From the NCBI GenBank assembly GCA_032119795.1, contig JAUMFO010000040.1:43645-107644 (forward strand): a stretch of 64,000 nucleotides of DNA. Direction: 5' to 3'. Position numbers and translations under genes: made by a program. Below are positions 60,886 through 64,000 of the stretch, one piece after another. Each line of letters begins with the position of its first letter. Position 1 is the stretch's first letter. The stretch is from JAGIBJ01 sp032119795. GTDB taxonomy: Bacteria > Actinomycetota > Thermoleophilia > Solirubrobacterales > Solirubrobacteraceae. Below the pieces are notes generated by a model that had not been told where the DNA came from, made no database searches, and saw nothing but the letters and a program-made list of their open reading frames with translations.

Positions 60886-61356
60886 TCAGTATTCGCCCTT
60901 GATCACAAAGAACGAGCCGCAGATCGTGCCGGCAAGTTTGGACTTCTGGCGAGCGAACTTGAAGCGGTCGGCGAGTTCGGCCGGGATCTCCATGCCGTCG
61001 GCGAGCTTGAAACCGACGGCGCGCTTGGGCTTCTCGCCGTCGATCGTGTACATCGCGTTGATGGAGAGGCCGCTCTCGTAGAACACGTAGGCCATGCGGA
61101 TGTTCTGGACCTGGAAGGCGGTGGCCTCCAGCGGTCGCGACTCGATCGTGAGGTCGCGCTCCTCAAGGATCTTCGTGATCCACTCGACGGCCTCTCGCCC
61201 GGCGGGGCTGTCGGCCGGCTCGACGGTAAACACGTGGTCGTACTTGTTCTTGAAATACCGGGCCTCATTGGCCCGCAGCCCGGCCAAGGCCTCCGCGACC
61301 GGCGACGACTCCAGCCCGACGGTCGAGACGGTGACGAAATCCACGACGTAGGACAA
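60886..61356 (-). CDS. Conserved hypothetical protein
   Basis: 156 residues, not recognised. Compact alpha/beta pattern (SYVVDFVTVSTVGLESSPVAEALAGLRANEARYFKNKYDHVF, EWITKILEERDLTIESRPLEATAFQVQNIRMAYVFYESG, KLAGTICGSFFVIKGEY). No signal peptide or membrane segment. Even composition and strong codon bias indicate a real, well-kept gene. Confidence 0.6.
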   Translation of the reverse strand: MSYVVDFVTVSTVGLESSPVAEALAGLRANEARYFKNKYDHVFTVEPADSPAGREAVEWITKILEERDLTIESRPLEATAFQVQNIRMAYVFYESGLSINAMYTIDGEKPKRAVGFKLADGMEIPAELADRFKFARQKSKLAGTICGSFFVIKGEY

Positions 61357-61490
61357 GCGAGCTCCTCAGTTCCGCGGGTCGCCCGCGATGCGCCACCACC
61401 CTATCGGCGGCTGGGCTCCTCGATCAGTCTCTGGCCACGGCCGTGCTGAATGCGTGCATCGGCCTACCCTTGTGGAGCGCTCGTCACCAG

Positions 61491-62795
61491 CTAACGCGGC
61501 AGCTGCTTGCGCCACGCGCTGTACGACGCCACGCTCTTGGCACGCGGCCACGCCAGCCACGGCCACGGGTGCACCTCGACGGGAGCGATCGACTGGGCAC
61601 GTCGACGCCAGCCGGGAACCGGCGTAAAGGTGGCCGCAAGCGCACGGCCCTGCAACACGGCCACCGGATCGCCACGGTAGATCTCGACTGGCCGGCGGGA
61701 AGCGAGCTCCGCAAGCGTCTCGGCGAGGAAGACGAGCCGCTTACCGGAGAGCCGCAGCTGAGCGAGGAGGGGCGCGTCGAAGACGAACACGGCGGGCAGC
61801 CCGGGGTGGGCGGCGAGGGCCGGATCGGCGTCGCCGAGCGACTCGGCCGTCAGCCAAACGGCTTCGGGCACGGCGCCGCTCGTCCTGTGGCCCCCACCCC
61901 ATCGCCCATGCTCCACCGTGCGGGGCCCCGTCGTGGCGTCGACATCCGGGTCCGTGCGCAGCCGTGGGTCCTCGCTGGCCTTGGCGCCGCGCACCTCGCG
62001 CGGCCACGCTTGGATCGGGCACGCGTCGCTCAGCGAGCAGCGCTTGCAGAACGCCGGTGCCCGCTTCTCGACCTGCCAACGGCTGAACCCGTAGGGCTTG
62101 CCCGTGCCTGCGCCGACCGTCCACTGCCAACCGAGGCGGTTGGCCGCACGGGAGCCGTCGAGCAGGTGGGCGAACATCGTGTCGTCGCCCTCGCGCCACG
62201 GGTGGCCAGCGCGGATCGTCCACTGCGACGCCAGCCACATCCGCGTCTGGTTGACGGCCCATCCGTCGCGCTCGAGTTCGCCGACGACCGCCTCCATGCA
62301 CGCCATCTCGCGCGGCCAAGGCTCGGGCCAGCGTTCGCGCGTTGGCACGTCGTGGCGCAGCGGCCGGCGCATCCCGCTCCCGACTCGGGCGTAGACGTGC
62401 CGTGCGTACTCCTGCCAGAGCAGCTCGTCGTGGAACTTCGCTACGTCGCCGCCCTCGCCCGCCGAAGCTGCCGCACGCCAGACGCGCGGCAGCGGCAGGA
62501 GTCCGTGGCGAATGTGGGGCGACAGCCCACTCGCTCCACGCCGCGAAGGTGGCCATACCGCGCTGCGGGAGCGTGCGTATCCGCGAATGTCGAGCGCGCT
62601 CAGCGCCGCATCGGCAGCGGCCTGGCCTCCGCGAAAACGCGGCGACGCAGCGACTCCGGACGGCCCTTCAAGCGTCAGATCGCCGAGGTGCTCAGCGACC
62701 CAGGCTGCCGCGTCGGAAAGCGCCGGCAGCGGCAGCGGGCGCTGAGCGGCGTGCGTCATCTCCCAAGTACGGACGCCGCCGCCCGGTCGGCTCAC
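61491..62795 (-). CDS. Photolyase/cryptochrome-like protein with reversed domain order
   Basis: 434 residues. Residues ~50-245 read as the photolyase FAD-binding helical domain: RFRGGQAAADAAL, LSPHIRHGLLPLPRVW, WQEYARHVYAR, GWAVNQTRMWLASQWT, AANRLGWQWTVGAGTGKPYGFSRWQ. Then C250, C253, C259 (FCKRCSLSDACP). Residues ~310-410 look like the alpha/beta antenna domain (PAVFVFDAPLLAQLRLSGKRLVFLAETLAELASRRPVEIYRGDP), which in ordinary photolyases comes first. Repair or light-signalling role inferred. Start 62795 (GTG) or 62759 (ATG). Confidence 0.72.
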   Translation of the reverse strand: MSRPGGGVRTWEMTHAAQRPLPLPALSDAAAWVAEHLGDLTLEGPSGVAASPRFRGGQAAADAALSALDIRGYARSRSAVWPPSRRGASGLSPHIRHGLLPLPRVWRAAASAGEGGDVAKFHDELLWQEYARHVYARVGSGMRRPLRHDVPTRERWPEPWPREMACMEAVVGELERDGWAVNQTRMWLASQWTIRAGHPWREGDDTMFAHLLDGSRAANRLGWQWTVGAGTGKPYGFSRWQVEKRAPAFCKRCSLSDACPIQAWPREVRGAKASEDPRLRTDPDVDATTGPRTVEHGRWGGGHRTSGAVPEAVWLTAESLGDADPALAAHPGLPAVFVFDAPLLAQLRLSGKRLVFLAETLAELASRRPVEIYRGDPVAVLQGRALAATFTPVPGWRRRAQSIAPVEVHPWPWLAWPRAKSVASYSAWRKQLPR

Positions 62796-62806
62796 CTGGA
62801 GTGGGG

Positions 62807-63367
62807 CTACTCGCGGTCGGTGAGGCCGCGCTCGATCGCCTCGTCGAGACGCGCCAGTCGCGGGTCGTCTCCGCCGAGGATCTCGGTGAGCAGATCCCGC
62901 ACCGCGTCAAGGTCAACCGCTTCGGCGGCGACCACCGCTTCGATGTCGGCCCAATCCTTGGTGCGATTGAAGACGGCCTTGAAGACCACGAGTTCGACGG
63001 GGCCGAGTATCTGGATCTCGCCGCCCGAAAACGGCTCGGTGCGTACGTGCCGGGCCGCCCGTTCGTGGATCGGGAGGTTGTTGAAGAATACGTCGACCGG
63101 GGTGTCATCCCACCAGAGCCGCGCCTGCCCGTCGCGCAGGATGAGGTCGACTGAGACGGGCGGTGTGCGGACCTGCGCCGGGAACGCCGCAAGCGCCGCC
63201 GCACAGTCTTCCTGGCGGACGAACACGTTGATGTCGAGGTCGCGAGTACCACGCGGCTCAAGCGTGTAGTAGGCCAACGCGATCGCGCCCCCAAACGCGT
63301 GCGGGACGCCCGAGTTGGTCAGTGCCCGCGCAACCGCGAGCAGCTTGGCGGCGAGGGGCAGCGGCAC
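62807..63367 (-). CDS. Nucleotidyltransferase-fold toxin-like protein (AbiEii/MNT type)
   Basis: 186 residues. Nucleotidyltransferase pattern: HAFGGAIALAYYTLEPRGTRDLDINVFV with the GG..A and the DxD-like TRDLDI, then VDVFFNNLPIHERAARHV and a C-terminal helical part ILGPVELVVFKAVFNRTKDWADIEAVV. Members of this group modify tRNA or protein with nucleotides and act as toxins, or lack toxicity. GTG start one base after the XRE gene stop, so translation is coupled. Confidence 0.8.
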   Translation of the reverse strand: MPLPLAAKLLAVARALTNSGVPHAFGGAIALAYYTLEPRGTRDLDINVFVRQEDCAAALAAFPAQVRTPPVSVDLILRDGQARLWWDDTPVDVFFNNLPIHERAARHVRTEPFSGGEIQILGPVELVVFKAVFNRTKDWADIEAVVAAEAVDLDAVRDLLTEILGGDDPRLARLDEAIERGLTDRE

Positions 63368-63368
63368 C

Positions 63369-63725
63369 TCAGATGGCGGAGCGCGCGTCGTTGATCAGCT
63401 CGCGCAGCGGTGGCACGTTGAGCTGCCGGGAGTGGCGCGCTGGCAGCGCCTCGGCCAGCTCGATCACCTGCGCCAGAATGCGTCCGCGTCGCTCGCGTTC
63501 GGCGATCGTCAACGACCGGACGGGTGCGCGTGCTGGGCGAACGTCGAGCCTGGCCCCGCTCGCGGCCAACAGCCTGGAGAACGTCTCGGCCGACGGCGTC
63601 TTGCGGCCAGCCTCGTACGCCGAGACCGTCGCCTGCGAGGTGCCAGCGCGCTTGGCGAGGCGGGTCTGCGTCAGGCCCGCGGCTCGCCGGGCGCGCTCAA
63701 TCTCCAACGCGATGTCCACCCCCAC
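63369..63725 (-). CDS. XRE-family helix-turn-helix protein (antitoxin-like)
   Basis: 118 residues. HTH at ~7-60: IALEIERARRAAGLTQTRLAKRAGTSQATVSAYEAGRKTPSAETFSRLLAASG. The C-terminal half is helical (LTIAERERRGRILAQVIELAEALPAR). Paired with the nucleotidyltransferase gene, as in XRE/MNT toxin-antitoxin pairs. GTG 63725 (or 63719) is the likely start; the frame extends to 63749 through the operator. Confidence 0.82.
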   Translation of the reverse strand: MGVDIALEIERARRAAGLTQTRLAKRAGTSQATVSAYEAGRKTPSAETFSRLLAASGARLDVRPARAPVRSLTIAERERRGRILAQVIELAEALPARHSRQLNVPPLRELINDARSAI

Positions 63726-63728
63726 AAT

Positions 63729-63744
63729 ATATCCGATCAGATAT
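63729..63744. promoter_or_regulatory. Near-palindromic operator of the XRE/MNT pair
   Basis: ATATCCGATCAGATAT is palindromic except for one symmetric pair of positions, AT-rich against a GC-rich background, directly upstream of the XRE start. Probable autoregulatory site. Confidence 0.55.
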
Positions 63745-63818
63745 GCCACGTCGAATCTCGGTCACGGGTGCACGCCGACTGGAGCGATCGCGAAGGCCAT
63801 CTCGGTCGTAGATCGTGC

Positions 63819-64000
63819 ATGGAGATCGCGGTCGTTGGAGCAGGACTGGCTGGGCTCACCGCAGCCGGTCGCCTGCAGGGCGCTGGCCACCAGGTGGTCG
63901 TCCTGGAGAAATCCCGCGGCGTCGGCGGCCGGACGGCCACCCGCCGTGGACCGAGCGGCCTGCGGTTCGATCATGGGGCGCCATTCCTGCACGATCAGGC
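63819..64000 (+). CDS. Renalase-like FAD amine oxidase (partial, cut by window end)
   Basis: First 60 codons only. EIAVVGAGLAGLTAAGRLQGAGHQVVVLEKSRGVGGRTATRR is the Rossmann FAD site of monoamine-oxidase/renalase proteins, followed by GLRFDHGAPFLHDQ, which is typical of the renalase branch. The frame is open to the last base. Confidence 0.85.
   Translation, partial: MEIAVVGAGLAGLTAAGRLQGAGHQVVVLEKSRGVGGRTATRRGPSGLRFDHGAPFLHDQ

Overview
The window reads as a 64 kb piece of a high-GC actinobacterial chromosome. The mixture of genes (heliorhodopsin relic, LodA/LodB oxidase, c-di-AMP riboswitch with an RlpA-like protein, many exported proteins of unknown family, several ECF sigma factors) suggests a Thermoleophilia / Solirubrobacterales-like soil lineage. 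That placement is inference from gene content, not from a marker gene.

Layout. 1-13 kb: ECF sigma factor, c-di-AMP riboswitch and RlpA-like gene, a tandem pair of SGNH hydrolases, HU protein, S4 protein, DUF3105 protein, VOC protein divergent from an SDR that lacks YxxxK, YchJ-like protein, exported lipase, an internally deleted uracil phosphoribosyltransferase (upp), prephenate dehydratase and an MFS transporter. 13-25 kb: exported proteins, two DHFR-like reductases, LysR and TetR regulators, glutathione peroxidase, a Phd/PIN toxin-antitoxin (TA) pair with a perfect palindromic operator, a long-chain acyl-CoA ligase, then an accessory patch (21.7-25.0 kb) with four ends of one decayed insertion-sequence family, a transposase remnant, an SNase-like protein and a MazEF-type pair. 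25-41 kb: an ECF41 sigma/oxidoreductase operon, an ECF42/DGPF/SRPBCC operon, an SQR-like flavoprotein, TerC, a tandem universal stress protein, a DEAD-box helicase, a fibronectin-III exported protein, ferrochelatase and a fasciclin lipoprotein.

41.1-48.7 kb is a complete Tn3-family transposon (41103..48743) with 38-bp inverted repeats and a 5-bp target duplication (AATCC). It is inserted in a methylenetetrahydrofolate-reductase-like gene; removing the element plus one AATCC copy restores a 311-codon frame exactly. It carries tnpA, a tyrosine recombinase with a recognisable resolution site, and an unusual cargo: an ECF sigma factor, a probable membrane anti-sigma factor, a stand-alone exported copy of that protein's outer domain and a small exported Cys-containing protein.

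49-64 kb: an internally deleted heliorhodopsin, exported and membrane proteins of unknown function, a Rieske protein, an RTX protein with a probable ACG start, a ferritin-like/LodA/LodB operon (tryptophylquinone oxidase and its maturation), YaaA, a wrecked ParD-like/zeta TA locus, a photolyase-like protein with its two domains in reversed order, an XRE/nucleotidyltransferase pair, and the first 60 codons of a renalase-like amine oxidase cut by the window edge.

The most notable signals are the transposon and its sigma/anti-sigma/exported-domain cargo, three genes (upp, heliorhodopsin, ParD-like antitoxin) with large in-frame internal deletions, the domain-swapped photolyase-like protein, and the LodA operon with a ferritin-like partner.
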